This document shows, one piece after another, positions 1 through 9,132 of a stretch of DNA of 63,564 nt. Below the pieces are notes generated by a model. That model saw only the letters and a program-made list of their open reading frames with translations, ran no database searches and was not told the origin of the DNA. Within the stretch, counting starts at the first letter, position 1; each line of letters starts with the position of its first letter. Source of the stretch: Paracoccaceae bacterium (lineage in GTDB: Bacteria > Pseudomonadota > Alphaproteobacteria > Rhodobacterales > Rhodobacteraceae); contig JAQWQJ010000118.1 in assembly GCA_029244725.1 (NCBI GenBank), positions 1 to 63,564 on the forward strand. The letters run 5' to 3'. The position numbers and the translations under genes are program-made.

Positions 1-102
1 ACATAAACTGGCCGCAGTTCGAGCCGTGGTTCCGGCAACAAAATGCTCGACCAGGCGACCCTGTTTATACTTACTTAAGCGACTCTTCCGCATGCTTCCC
101 AT
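1..102 (-). CDS. IS1595-family transposase, N-terminal 34 codons (partial)
   Basis: The minus-strand frame starts at an ATG at 102-100 (or the in-frame ATG at 93-91), preceded by AAAGGTG as a ribosome-binding site. It translates to MGSMRKSRLSKYKQGRLVEH and then FVAGTTARTAASLC at the window edge. The KQ-(K/R)LIE-FVAGTTARTAA stretch is the N-terminal helix-turn-helix region I recognise from IS1595/IS1016-type transposases. The catalytic DDE domain is off the edge. The orientation matches the C-terminal fragment at the right end of the window. Confidence 0.8.
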   Translation of the reverse strand, partial: MGSMRKSRLSKYKQGRLVEHFVAGTTARTAASLC

Positions 103-137
103 GATAACACCTTTTTCGCGTTATCTGGGTCAGCCCC
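1..137 (-). mobile_element. IS1595-family insertion sequence, end carrying the transposase start (continues off the left edge)
   Basis: The terminal inverted repeat, read on the minus strand from position 137, is GGGGCTGACCCAGATAA. Exactly the same sequence starts the right-hand element at 63427. The transposase start lies inside it on the minus strand. The outside flank (138-145, atacattt) would be one copy of the 8-bp target duplication that IS1595 elements normally make. The rest of the element is outside the window. Confidence 0.85.
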
Positions 138-177
138 ATACATTTTTGTGTTAGTCTTTCCGACCAGAGGACATCGC

Positions 178-1131
178 ATGTTTAAATTGTTAATAGCAGC
201 TTTCGTGACTTTGCTGCCCGTCATCGGGGCAACGCAAGACTATAACAAAGGTCTGGCTGCGTCACAGTCCGGAGATTTTTCAACCGCATTAATGGAATGG
301 CTTCCGCTGACTGAACAGGATCATGCGGAAGCACAGAATGGCATAGGTTTCTTGTACCACTTCGGCCATGGCGTTTCACAAGATCACTCCGAGGCAGTTC
401 GGTGGTATCGACTGGCAGCCGAGCAAGACTTGGCTATCGCGCAACACAACCTTGGCTTCATGTACAACTATGGCTTCGGCGTACAACTTGACTACAACGA
501 AGCAGTCCGTTGGTATCATCTGGCAGCCGAACAGGGTATCGCGGATGCCCAATACAATCTCGCCCTAATGTACGCGAATGGCCATGGCGTTTCACAAAAT
601 GAGACAAAGGCTATGTATTGGATCCGCAAAGCGGCCGATCAGGGAATAACGGAAGCCGAGGAAACTTTGGAGCGATTCCGTAAAGCTGGAGAGCAACGCT
701 ACTCTCGGTTATTTTTTGGCTCCGCTGCCTTCTTTCTGATCGCTATGCCAATGTTTGGCGCAATTGCGGCACCGTTTGCGATAATTTTGCTCCAGAAAGA
801 AACCGTTCAAGGCGATCGCACGCAAGTCAAACTGAACAACGTTGCCTACCTTTCAAAGATCGCCAAAATCTATGCTTTGGCGATCGGAGCAATACTGTTC
901 TTAAATACAGTAGGAATATTCTCAAATAACGCGGTTCGAACTGTAACGGTCTTGTTGCTAAGTTTAGTGTCTTTGGCGTCTATGGGTGCTCTCTTGAACT
1001 ATGCAGCAAAAAGACTGGCACATATGGGATATTCCAAGGCATTTGCGCTCGTCGGCATTGTGCCGTTCTTTGGGCACGCCTTTTTTGTGTATCTAGCATA
1101 TACCTTTCGAAAAAAGCCGAGTTTTCTATAA
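178..1131 (+). CDS. Sel1-repeat protein with four C-terminal membrane segments
   Basis: The 317-aa protein starts at ATG 178, eleven bases after AGAGG, and begins with a signal peptide (MFKLLIAAFVTLLPVIGA). Residues about 25-165 hold three and a half Sel1/TPR-like repeats of 36 residues, with the repeated pattern A-x-(Y/H)NLG-x-MY...GV-x-x(D/N)-EA-x-(R/Y)W. These form helical scaffolds for protein contacts. After residue 180 there are four hydrophobic segments, so the repeats probably face the periplasm on a membrane anchor. An upstream in-frame start at 148 would add ten residues but has no ribosome-binding site. The gene is richer in A+T than its neighbours and lies next to an IS, so recent acquisition is possible. 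Its precise role is unknown. Confidence 0.8.
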   Translation: MFKLLIAAFVTLLPVIGATQDYNKGLAASQSGDFSTALMEWLPLTEQDHAEAQNGIGFLYHFGHGVSQDHSEAVRWYRLAAEQDLAIAQHNLGFMYNYGFGVQLDYNEAVRWYHLAAEQGIADAQYNLALMYANGHGVSQNETKAMYWIRKAADQGITEAEETLERFRKAGEQRYSRLFFGSAAFFLIAMPMFGAIAAPFAIILLQKETVQGDRTQVKLNNVAYLSKIAKIYALAIGAILFLNTVGIFSNNAVRTVTVLLLSLVSLASMGALLNYAAKRLAHMGYSKAFALVGIVPFFGHAFFVYLAYTFRKKPSFL

Positions 1132-1338
1132 CCTTTGTATTGGCATGCTAATAACTACTTGCCTCGATCAAACATGCTACTTCGCGAACATTTTCCAACT
1201 AGTAACAATTCCTAATAACGCGTTCAAATTCTTCCAAAATGAGACGATCGGGTTATTTTATCCGGTAGACTGCCAACTATTTGCACGACAATCTTATTGG
1301 CTTGACCGTCGCTTAGGGAAACCTGGACCAAACATACC

Positions 1339-2106
1339 CTACCCAAAAACGTCCTCAGGATACCCCACGCCTGCCAGATAAAGCCCCTCAGGCGGGCAAA
1401 CGGGGCCGCAGGCCGCGCGATCTTTGGACTCGAGTGCTTTTTGGATGCGGATAGGATCCCATGAGCCTGCGCCTACACGTTCGAGAGAACCAACGAAGCT
1501 GCGCACTTGGTTGTGTAAGAAAGAGCGGGCGCGTAGTCGGAAGTGGAATTCGCGCCCCGATAGACCATCGACCTGTTCGATGGTGATCTCGTCCATGGTT
1601 TTCACGGGCGATGCCGCTTGGCAAATAGAAGAGCGGAATGTCGTGAAATCGTGGTGGCCTATTAGGTGAGCGGCGCCTTGGCGCATCGCTTCCAAGTCTA
1701 GGTCGTGCCCGACTTGCCAGACCAACCCCTTGTCATGTGTAGCTGGCGCTCGTCGGGTCAAAAGGCGGAAGAAATATCTGCGCTCATGGGCCGAGAAACG
1801 GGCATGCCAGTCGTCGTCAACCTTGACGGCCTGTAGGATCGCCACTGGACGCGGCTTAAGGTGAAAATTCAAAGCCCCACAAAGTTTGAACGGGTCCCAG
1901 TCTTTCTCCATGTCGCAATGGGCGACTTGCGCAAATGCGTGGACGCCTGCGTCGGTGCGCCCTGCAGCGCCGATCGTGTGGGCGCGAGGTTCTAGCTTGG
2001 CCAAGGCGTCCTCAATCGCGCCTTGAACCGAGGGCTGGTCGGCCTGCCGTTGCCAACCGGCAAAGGGGGCTCCGTGGTATTCAATTTTTAAGGCATAGCG
2101 AGGCAT
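1339..2106 (-). CDS. truA: tRNA pseudouridine(38-40) synthase TruA
   Basis: This 255-aa protein has the usual TruA length. TruA isomerises uridines 38-40 in the anticodon arm of many tRNAs. The catalytic aspartate is Asp52 in GRTDAGVHA, and the start ([19 protein letters not shown]) and the [15 protein letters not shown] helix near residue 195 are family landmarks. It stands alone on the minus strand, divergent from ycjX with about 100 bp between. No rearrangement or missing residue is seen. Confidence 0.97.
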   Translation of the reverse strand: MPRYALKIEYHGAPFAGWQRQADQPSVQGAIEDALAKLEPRAHTIGAAGRTDAGVHAFAQVAHCDMEKDWDPFKLCGALNFHLKPRPVAILQAVKVDDDWHARFSAHERRYFFRLLTRRAPATHDKGLVWQVGHDLDLEAMRQGAAHLIGHHDFTTFRSSICQAASPVKTMDEITIEQVDGLSGREFHFRLRARSFLHNQVRSFVGSLERVGAGSWDPIRIQKALESKDRAACGPVCPPEGLYLAGVGYPEDVFG

Positions 2107-2205
2107 GGGCGTCTGTTAGCCTCTGTAGAACAACTGGGCAATCCCTGACTGGAAACGGCGGCGCGGTCTGACTATGTTAAACCCAACGAAAGAAAAGGGT
2201 GCCCA

Positions 2206-3591
2206 TTGGCCTTATCCAATATTGTGAAAGATGCCGGACGGCAGGTCAGCGCCCTTGGCGACAGCGTCAACGAAGCCTTATTTGAGCCCGTAATCCGTTT
2301 AGGGGTCACCGGCCTCGCGCGGTCTGGCAAAACGGTGTTCATCACCTCGCTTGTGGCCAATCTGCTGGATCGCGGTCGGATGCCGGGGCTGCGGGGAGCT
2401 GAGTTGATAAAGGCGGGTTTTTTAAAGCCGCAGCCTGACGACACGGTTCCGCGCTTCGACTATGAGGCGCATCTTGAAGCGATGACGGGGGCGGAACCCG
2501 AATGGCCGGAAAGCACGCGCTCAATTTCAGAACTCCGGTTGTCGTTTCGGGTGGACCCGACCGGATTTCTCGGCGGCTTTCAAGGGCCTCGGACAGTGCA
2601 TGTCGATATCGTCGATTATCCCGGTGAGTGGCTGTTGGACTTGTTGCTATTGGGCAAAGGCTTTGACGAATGGAGCGCCGAAACCATCGCAAAGATGGAA
2701 AATAGGGCGGAAGCGGGCGGATTTTTGACCTTTTACGCCGAGACGGATGGGTCGCAGCCTCATGACGAAGCCATAGCGCAAAAGATGGCCAAGTCGCTGT
2801 CGGCATATCTGAACGCAACACGCGAAGCTGGCTGGTCTGATTGTACGCCAGGGCGGTTTTTGCTTCCCAGTGATTTAGACGGTTCCCCGGTTTTGACCTT
2901 TGCCCCTGTTCAAGGCGAACCCAAACGCGGTACGTTGCGGCGCGAGATGGAGCGACGATACGAGGCATATAAGTCCAAGGTCGTGCGCCCGTTCTTTCGC
3001 GATCACTTTGCCAAGCTAGACCGCCAAGTGGTGTTGGTCGACGTATTGGGCGCGATGAACCGTGGTCGTCCTGCAGTGCGCGAACTCCGTGATACGATGA
3101 CAGGTTTGATGGAAGCGTTTCGCCCTGGGCGGAACCGATTTCTGGCCCGCTTGTTGGGTGGGCGACGGGTCGAGAAGATCTTGTTTGCGGCCACCAAAGT
3201 CGATCATCTACATCACAAACAGCATCCTGACCTGACCGCGTTTATGGAAAACCTCGTGCGTCAATCGCGGGATCGGGCGGATTTTGCAGGCGCGCAGACA
3301 GCGGCAATGTCGCTGGCCTCGCTTCGGGTAACGATCGAAACACAGTTGAAGCGCGAACAAGGTGTTTTGGATTGTGTGCAAGGGCGCGTCGCCGATAAAT
3401 CTGGTGCGGTTGCTTTTCACCCTGGGACTGTGCCCAAGTCATTGACCGAAGTGTTAGAGGCCGAGGGGCGTTTCGGCCTAAAGGATATCACCTTTCAACC
3501 CGCGCCTTTGACGCTTTTACCTGGGCAGGGTCCACCGCATATCCGGTTGGATCGGGCCGCGGATTTCCTAATCGGGGATGTATTCAAATGA
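2206..3591 (+). CDS. ycjX: YcjX-family P-loop protein (DUF463)
   Basis: The 461-aa protein starts at TTG 2206, preceded by AAAAGGG at a normal distance; no in-frame ATG serves better. The Walker A motif GLARSGKTV is at residues 36-44, and VDIVDYPGEWL near residue 138 resembles a GTPase DxxG region. YcjX proteins are predicted nucleotide-binding stress proteins, co-transcribed with the membrane protein YcjF. The same arrangement occurs here with a GNAT gene inserted between: ATGA overlaps join all three genes, so they are one translationally coupled unit. The biochemical function of the family is poorly defined. Confidence 0.9.
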   Translation: MALSNIVKDAGRQVSALGDSVNEALFEPVIRLGVTGLARSGKTVFITSLVANLLDRGRMPGLRGAELIKAGFLKPQPDDTVPRFDYEAHLEAMTGAEPEWPESTRSISELRLSFRVDPTGFLGGFQGPRTVHVDIVDYPGEWLLDLLLLGKGFDEWSAETIAKMENRAEAGGFLTFYAETDGSQPHDEAIAQKMAKSLSAYLNATREAGWSDCTPGRFLLPSDLDGSPVLTFAPVQGEPKRGTLRREMERRYEAYKSKVVRPFFRDHFAKLDRQVVLVDVLGAMNRGRPAVRELRDTMTGLMEAFRPGRNRFLARLLGGRRVEKILFAATKVDHLHHKQHPDLTAFMENLVRQSRDRADFAGAQTAAMSLASLRVTIETQLKREQGVLDCVQGRVADKSGAVAFHPGTVPKSLTEVLEAEGRFGLKDITFQPAPLTLLPGQGPPHIRLDRAADFLIGDVFK

Positions 3592-4028
3592 TCATTCGCC
3601 CTGCACGCTCAACAGATGCTGGAAGGACTGGCGCGATCATGTCCGAGTTTATCGATACGACGGATTGGATGCCGCGCATTCACACCCGCGCCGAGGATAT
3701 CGGATTTTGCGCCTCGATGATTGATCGCGGCTGGGTGAGTGTTGCAGAAGTCGATGGTGCGGTGGTTGGTTTTTTGGCAAAGGACGCGCAAGAAGTGAAC
3801 GCGCTTTACGTGGCTAATGCTGCGCAGGGTCGCGGGGTTGGCAAGGCCTTACTCGACGCCGCCAAACAAGGTGCAGAGCTGTTAGAGCTTTGGACGTTCA
3901 AAGCCAACGAAGGCGCCCGTCGGTTTTATCTGCGTGAAGGATTTACCGAAATGCACGAAACGGATGGCACCCGAAATGATGAAAAATTGCCCGACGTATT
4001 TTTGCAATGGGAGCGAGGCGCAGCATGA
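3588..4028 (+). CDS. GNAT-family N-acetyltransferase
   Basis: The 146-aa protein has the acetyl-CoA binding motif A (V-N-A-L-Y-V, then QGRGVGKALLDAA near residue 85) and the C-terminal N-E-GARRFYLREGF motif of the fold. It overlaps ycjX by ATGA and the following ycjF-like gene by ATGA. The substrate cannot be read from the sequence. Its position inside a ycjX-ycjF pair suggests co-expression with that membrane stress system, but not necessarily a shared function. Confidence 0.88.
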   Translation: MIIRPARSTDAGRTGAIMSEFIDTTDWMPRIHTRAEDIGFCASMIDRGWVSVAEVDGAVVGFLAKDAQEVNALYVANAAQGRGVGKALLDAAKQGAELLELWTFKANEGARRFYLREGFTEMHETDGTRNDEKLPDVFLQWERGAA

Positions 4029-5005
4029 CCGAAGGTCCGATCCTAATAGATCTGGAAGACAATGAGCTTTCGCCCGCAGAAGCGCCGCCTGTACCCGAGA
4101 TTGGTGATGCCGCATTGCCTGCTGTCGCCCAGCACCTAGCCAAATCGGGTGGTCGGATGAGCCGCTTAGGTCGTTGGTTCTTTGCCTCGCTTGCAGCACT
4201 GGTGTCAGGCTTGGTTGGCATCGCGATGTGGGATTTTGTGACCGGTCTTCTGGCGACTCGCCCGACGATTGGTTTGGTGATCACCGCCCTAACCGCACTC
4301 GTGTTGGCGCTGTTGTTGCTGGTCGCATTACGCGAAGCCCTAGCCTATCGCCGTCTGGGCGTGCTCGAAAATCTGCAATCCTCAATCTCAGATGCCCGCC
4401 TTGGAGGTCGAGACGACGGAACCAAAGCGGCACAGAATGTAATGGCGCTTTATCGCGGTCGCGAGGAATTGACGTGGAAGATTAACCGCGTCAACGAGCG
4501 GATGCCTGATCAATTAGATGCCGAAAGCGTGCTGGTCCTAGTTGAAACCGAGGTTATGGACCCGCTCGACAAAGCCGCTCTGGCCGAGGTCGAATCCGCG
4601 TCTCGCCGGGTTGCGATGACGACTGCATTGGTGCCCATAGCCTTGGCGGACATTGGAATTGCTTTGGCTACAAACATGCGAATGGTTCGCGCCGTCGCGC
4701 AGATCTATGGCGGACGTTCAGGCACTGTCGGTAGCTGGCGATTGGTTCGGGCTGTTCTCACTCACCTCGTAGCAACTGGTGCCGTAGCGATAGGCGACGA
4801 TCTCATTGGCTCGGTTGCAGGTGGCGCCATCGCAGGCAAAATCTCTCGCCGTTTCGGCGAAGGCATTATCAATGGCGCCCTCACAGCGCGGGTCGGGATC
4901 ACTGCGATTACACTTTGCCGTCCTATGCCGTTTGTGGTGCGTGAAAAGCCCAAGACCCGCAATGTGGTGAAACGGGCGCTTACGGGTGTGTTTCAACGGG
5001 GGTGA
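4025..5005 (+). CDS. ycjF: YcjF-like membrane protein (UPF0283/TIGR01620)
   Basis: I choose ATG 4025 because it overlaps the upstream stop as ATGA and follows GGGAGCGAGG; the ORF opens at 4007. The 326-aa protein has two adjacent membrane segments at residues about 60-115 (SLAALVSGLVGIAMWDFVTG and TALVLALLLLVALREALAYR). A cytoplasmic helical part and a hydrophobic C-terminal domain rich in Ala and Gly follow. This is the layout of the YcjF/UPF0283 family, and the YcjX partner is two genes upstream. Function is unknown beyond the YcjX association. Confidence 0.88.
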   Translation: MTEGPILIDLEDNELSPAEAPPVPEIGDAALPAVAQHLAKSGGRMSRLGRWFFASLAALVSGLVGIAMWDFVTGLLATRPTIGLVITALTALVLALLLLVALREALAYRRLGVLENLQSSISDARLGGRDDGTKAAQNVMALYRGREELTWKINRVNERMPDQLDAESVLVLVETEVMDPLDKAALAEVESASRRVAMTTALVPIALADIGIALATNMRMVRAVAQIYGGRSGTVGSWRLVRAVLTHLVATGAVAIGDDLIGSVAGGAIAGKISRRFGEGIINGALTARVGITAITLCRPMPFVVREKPKTRNVVKRALTGVFQRG

Positions 5006-5449
5006 TTATTCACGATCTATTCGAAACGTTGCGTGGCAGGCCTTGCAGGTCTTCGCTACTTTGCTGAAACTCTGGGCGACGGTGGACTTGTCCGCGGCCA
5101 GCGCGGCGACTTCGGTTGCGGAGAGAGTGAGATCAGCGAAAATCGCATTGAACGCGTCCTGTTGTTCCCAAATGGCTGGCGCGGCTTCGCTAGGGGCCGC
5201 TTCTGTCCCTTCGGGGAATTTATGCGGCAGGGCTGCGGCGTGTCTTGCAATCGCCTCCATCGCCGTTGTCACTTGGGCGGCATCGTAGTCCGTCTTGCCA
5301 CGTAGCATCCCGTTTACCAGTTTCAGGTTGGCGGCGATTTCGCTCATTGCTTCCATGCGTTCTTTGACAACGCCAGATGCGCCTTGGTGGGCAAGGGCTG
5401 TTGTGGAAAGGGCGATGATAAGCGTTAGTCCGACGAAGTAGCGTTTCAT
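5006..5449 (-). CDS. cytochrome c prime family protein
   Basis: The 147-aa precursor has a signal peptide ending near ALAH (residue 21). It carries a single C-terminal haem-binding CKACH motif at residues 135-139, as in cytochrome c prime, where the haem lies at the end of a four-helix bundle. These periplasmic proteins bind NO or act in electron transfer. It lies nine bases after the other cytochrome c gene, with AGGGGATC before the ATG, so the two are probably one transcript. The physiological partner is not shown by the context. Confidence 0.9.
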   Translation of the reverse strand: MKRYFVGLTLIIALSTTALAHQGASGVVKERMEAMSEIAANLKLVNGMLRGKTDYDAAQVTTAMEAIARHAAALPHKFPEGTEAAPSEAAPAIWEQQDAFNAIFADLTLSATEVAALAADKSTVAQSFSKVAKTCKACHATFRIDRE

Positions 5450-5458
5450 GTTGATCCC

Positions 5459-5887
5459 CTAGTTGATGCCATTGGCCCGTTGAAGCGTCCGCACATAGGT
5501 GATGATCTGTTTGATATCACCGTCGGTCAATCCCTCAACTGGGGCCATATTGCCAAACCGCCAATGATGCGCCTGAACCCCGCGCCGAGGGGCCAGCATA
5601 AAGGCCATGTCGCCGTGGTGGCTAGGTTCGTAGATTATGTGCACAAGTGGCGGGCCCGCGCCTTCGACGCCAGCTGCATTTTCGCCGTGGCACGCTGCGC
5701 ATTTGGCGTTGAAAATCTGCTCGCCGATCAAGGCCGCGCCGGTGAGTTCAGGCACTGTGACTTCGACCATTGAACCACTGATGGTGGACGGTTCATCAGC
5801 CATTTCACCTGTACCGGATTGCACCCAATAGTATCCAGCGGCTGCCAAACCTAAAATGAGTATTCCTATTATTGCGATGCGTTTCAT
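5459..5887 (-). CDS. membrane-anchored class I cytochrome c
   Basis: The 142-aa protein has an N-terminal membrane segment (residues 4-22) that probably remains as an anchor. The haem motif CAACH is at residues 63-67 and the likely axial Met114 is in GNMAPVEGL. The closing helix IKQIITYVRTLQ is typical of small class I cytochromes. It is the first gene of a two-gene cytochrome unit on the minus strand. A role as a small soluble-domain electron carrier is inferred. Confidence 0.9.
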   Translation of the reverse strand: MKRIAIIGILILGLAAAGYYWVQSGTGEMADEPSTISGSMVEVTVPELTGAALIGEQIFNAKCAACHGENAAGVEGAGPPLVHIIYEPSHHGDMAFMLAPRRGVQAHHWRFGNMAPVEGLTDGDIKQIITYVRTLQRANGIN

Positions 5888-5978
5888 GGGCCCTGCCTTC
5901 GTGTTTGTCCACCACCTAGCCCTAGCTGAACGTCCTACGCAACGAACAACTTTCAGGGATATCCGGGCCCTCTGGACC

Positions 5979-6149
5979 TCACACTAAACCCAGCCTATAA
6001 GCCCCAATATGGAACGGCAATTCGGCATCATTATTCGAATTAGTCACCCGGCGCTCTGAAACATAGGGTTTGCCGGGCAAAGGCGTATGGAACACCGCGC
6101 CGACATTTGTTACCAACCAATCGAAAAATGATGACGGAGCAACACTGAT
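5979..6149 (-). pseudogene. possible C-terminal gene remnant between cytochrome c and ileS
   Basis: On the minus strand one frame is open for 56 codons from within the ileS start region down to TGA at 5981-5979. It reads as ordinary protein, with segments such as TNVGAVFHTPLPGKPYVSER and ELPFHIGAYRLGLV. There is no plausible start codon with a ribosome-binding site in the gap, and the frame runs upstream into ileS antisense. It is either the tail of a lost gene or chance. I do not recognise a family. Confidence 0.25.
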
Positions 6150-9053
6150 ATGTGTGCCGAAACCCCAGACTATAAATCTACTCTGAACCTTCCCAAGACG
6201 GACTTTCCTATGCGGGCTGGTCTTCCTAAGCGAGAGCCAAGCTGGCTTGAGCGTTGGGAGCAGCTGGACGTTTACGGACGCCTACGCGACAAGGCCAAAG
6301 ACGGCAGCCGCCAGCCGTTCACCCTGCACGACGGACCGCCCTATGCGAACGGTCATCTGCATATCGGTCACGCGTTGAACAAGACGATCAAGGACATGAT
6401 CGTTCGCAGCCACCAAATGATGGGTTTTGATGCGCGCTATGTGCCGGGTTGGGATTGCCACGGTCTGCCGATTGAGTGGAAGATCGAAGAGCAATACCGC
6501 AAGAAGGGCCGCAATAAGGACGACGTGAACGTTGTCGATTTCCGTCAGGAATGCCGCAAATTCGCCGAGGGCTGGGTGGACATCCAGCGGGAAGAATTCA
6601 AGCGTCTGGGCATCACCGGCAATTGGGAAAACCCCTATCTGACGATGGATTTCCACGCTGAGCGGGTGATCGCCGAAGAATTCATGAAGTTCCTTATGAA
6701 CGGAACTTTGTACCAAGGCTCGAAACCGGTGATGTGGTCGCCTGTTGAGAAAACGGCATTGGCTGAAGCCGAGATCGAGTACCACGATCACAAGTCGCAT
6801 ACGATCTGGGTGCCGTTTTCGGCAACGAATGCTTCGGGTGATCTGGCCGAGGCCCGTGTTGTTATCTGGACCACGACCCCCTGGACGATCCCGTCGAACA
6901 AAGCTGTCGCGTATAACGAAAAGGTGGCCTACGGCCTCTACCGCGTTGACGCGACCGAAGAAGAAAGCTGGACCAACCCGGGCGAGCTTTACCTGTTCGC
7001 GGATACTTTGGCCGAGGATTCCCTGACAAAGTCTCGAGTGACCGAATTCACGCGGGTTCGCAATGTAGCTGCGTCTGAATTCGACGGCATGATCCTTAAG
7101 CACCCATTTGCTGATCTGGACCCGTATTGGGACTACGCAGAAGGTGTGCCAATGATCGACGGCGATCACGTCACTGACGACGCTGGCACAGGCTTTGTAC
7201 ACACCGCGCCAAGCCATGGTGCCGACGACTATGAGTGCTTCGTCAAGCGAAACTGGATCGACCGGATGACCCACAATGTCGGCGAGGAATCCGAATTCTT
7301 GCCGCATGTACCGTTCTTTGCTGGTCTTCAGGTCTTTGACCGCAAAGGCAAAGAGGGCAAAGCCAACAACGCCGTGATCGCCAAGCTGGTTGAGGCCGAT
7401 GGCATCATCGCGCGCGGTCGTGTCGCGCACAGCTATCCGCATTCTTGGCGCTCAAAGGCCCCTGTCATCTTCCGCAACACGCCTCAGTGGTTTGCGTCGG
7501 TCGATAAGGCCGTTGGCGATGGTCAGGACGAGATGGGAACGACTATTCGCGAACGTGCGCTGAATTCTATCGACCAAAAGGTAAAGTGGTGGCCGCAAAC
7601 TGGCCGCAACCGTCTCTACTCGATGATCGAGGCGCGCCCTGACTGGGTGCTTTCGCGTCAACGGGCGTGGGGTGTGCCGCTGACGTGTTTCACCAAGAAG
7701 AACACCCTGCCAACAGACCCTGACTTCCTGCTGCGCAACGAGGCCGTGAACGCCCGTATTGCCGAGGCGTTCGAAGTTGAAGGTGCGGATTGTTGGTACG
7801 AAAAGGGCGCGAAAGAGCGTTTCCTTGGTAGTGATGTGAATGTGGATGATTACGATCAGGCGTTTGACGTGCTGGACGTGTGGTTCGACTCAGGCTCAAC
7901 ACACTCATTCGTTCTACGTGACCGTGAAGACGGAACTGCAGACGGTATTGCTGATGTCTACATGGAAGGCACCGACCAGCACCGTGGTTGGTTCCATTCG
8001 TCGCTTCTGCAAGCTTGTGGAACGCTAGGTCGCGCGCCTTATCGCAATGTTGTGACCCACGGGTTTACGCTAGACGAGAAGGGCAACAAGATGTCCAAAT
8101 CGCTTGGCAACACCATCGTGCCCGAGACGATTGTTAAGCAATACGGCGCGGATATCCTACGTCTCTGGGTTGCCCAGACCGACTACACCGCCGACCAGCG
8201 GATCGGGCCGGAAATCCTGAAAGGCGTTGCTGACAGCTACCGCCGTTTACGCAACACAATGCGATTTATGTTGGGATCACTGTCCGAGTTCAGCGAAGCT
8301 GACCGCGTAGACCCAGCCGACATGCCAGAGCTTGAGCGTTGGGTGCTGCATCGCTTGGCCGAGTTGGATCACAAGGTGCGCACTGGGTATACGTCCTATG
8401 ACTTCCAAGGCGTGTTTTCGGCGATCTTCAACTTTGCAACAGTTGAACTGTCGGCCTTCTATTTCGACATCCGTAAAGACGCTTTGTACTGCGACGGAGA
8501 CACTCTGCGCCGACGTGCGGCGCGAACTGTTCTCGACATCGTTTTCAAGCGTCTAACAACTTGGCTTGCCCCGGTGTTGGTCTTCACGATGGAAGAAGTC
8601 TGGCTAGAGCGTTTCCCAGGTGACACGTCGTCAATCCACCTGACAGACATCCCCGAGACCCCTGCAGACTGGCTGGATGAACCGCTTGCTGCGAAATGGG
8701 CACAAATCCGTCAGGCACGTCGCGCCGTGACGGCCGCGTTGGAAATCCAGCGGACGGACAAGGTTATCGGTGCATCGCTAGAAGCTGCCCCGGTTGTGCA
8801 TATCCGTGACGCCGAGATGCTGGCAGCGCTGAAGTCAGTGGACTTTGACGACATCTGCATCACATCCGATCTGGTACTGACGGGCGATCCAAGCCCCGCC
8901 GAAGCCTTCCGTCTGCCTGAGATTGAAGGCGTCGGCGTTGTGTTCGAAAAGGCTGACGGTGTGAAATGCCAGCGTTGTTGGAAAGTATTGCCGGACGTAG
9001 GAAGCCATTCCCACGACGGCACCTGCAAACGTTGTGATGAAGCGCTAAGTTAA
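6150..9053 (+). CDS. ileS: isoleucyl-tRNA synthetase
   Basis: The 967-aa class I synthetase attaches isoleucine to tRNA-Ile. The HIGH motif is at residues 71-74 (GHLHIGHALNK) and KMSKS starts near residue 647 (GNKMSKSLGN). The large CP1 editing insertion between them contains TTTPWTIPSNKAV. The C-terminus has the two zinc-binding pairs CQRC and CKRC. GGAG precedes the ATG by ten bases. A strong terminator follows. It is complete and ordinary. Confidence 0.98.
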   Translation: MCAETPDYKSTLNLPKTDFPMRAGLPKREPSWLERWEQLDVYGRLRDKAKDGSRQPFTLHDGPPYANGHLHIGHALNKTIKDMIVRSHQMMGFDARYVPGWDCHGLPIEWKIEEQYRKKGRNKDDVNVVDFRQECRKFAEGWVDIQREEFKRLGITGNWENPYLTMDFHAERVIAEEFMKFLMNGTLYQGSKPVMWSPVEKTALAEAEIEYHDHKSHTIWVPFSATNASGDLAEARVVIWTTTPWTIPSNKAVAYNEKVAYGLYRVDATEEESWTNPGELYLFADTLAEDSLTKSRVTEFTRVRNVAASEFDGMILKHPFADLDPYWDYAEGVPMIDGDHVTDDAGTGFVHTAPSHGADDYECFVKRNWIDRMTHNVGEESEFLPHVPFFAGLQVFDRKGKEGKANNAVIAKLVEADGIIARGRVAHSYPHSWRSKAPVIFRNTPQWFASVDKAVGDGQDEMGTTIRERALNSIDQKVKWWPQTGRNRLYSMIEARPDWVLSRQRAWGVPLTCFTKKNTLPTDPDFLLRNEAVNARIAEAFEVEGADCWYEKGAKERFLGSDVNVDDYDQAFDVLDVWFDSGSTHSFVLRDREDGTADGIADVYMEGTDQHRGWFHSSLLQACGTLGRAPYRNVVTHGFTLDEKGNKMSKSLGNTIVPETIVKQYGADILRLWVAQTDYTADQRIGPEILKGVADSYRRLRNTMRFMLGSLSEFSEADRVDPADMPELERWVLHRLAELDHKVRTGYTSYDFQGVFSAIFNFATVELSAFYFDIRKDALYCDGDTLRRRAARTVLDIVFKRLTTWLAPVLVFTMEEVWLERFPGDTSSIHLTDIPETPADWLDEPLAAKWAQIRQARRAVTAALEIQRTDKVIGASLEAAPVVHIRDAEMLAALKSVDFDDICITSDLVLTGDPSPAEAFRLPEIEGVGVVFEKADGVKCQRCWKVLPDVGSHSHDGTCKRCDEALS

Positions 9054-9072
9054 AAGCACCACACATTGAAAG

Positions 9073-9100
9073 AAAAGGGGCCTGCTACGGCCCCTTTTTT
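9073..9100 (+). terminator. Rho-independent terminator after ileS
   Basis: Stem AAAAGGGGCC (9073-9082), loop TGCTAC, stem GGCCCCTTTT (9089-9098), running into a T tract. It is a ten-pair perfect stem, directly downstream of the ileS stop. Confidence 0.93.
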
Positions 9101-9132
9101 ATGCTAAGTGACCCATTTAGTTGAGGTTTCCC

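Noticed and set aside
1145-1381. 78-codon frame between the Sel1 gene and truA
   Set aside because: No ribosome site and overlap with the truA 3-prime end; no family features.
2342-2968. 208-codon open frame antisense to ycjX
   Set aside because: No recognisable motif, Arg/Pro-rich shadow composition, inside a supported gene.
6282-7442. 386-codon open frame antisense to ileS
   Set aside because: Entirely inside ileS, with His/Arg/Val-rich composition typical of the reverse of a GC-rich gene, and no ribosome site.
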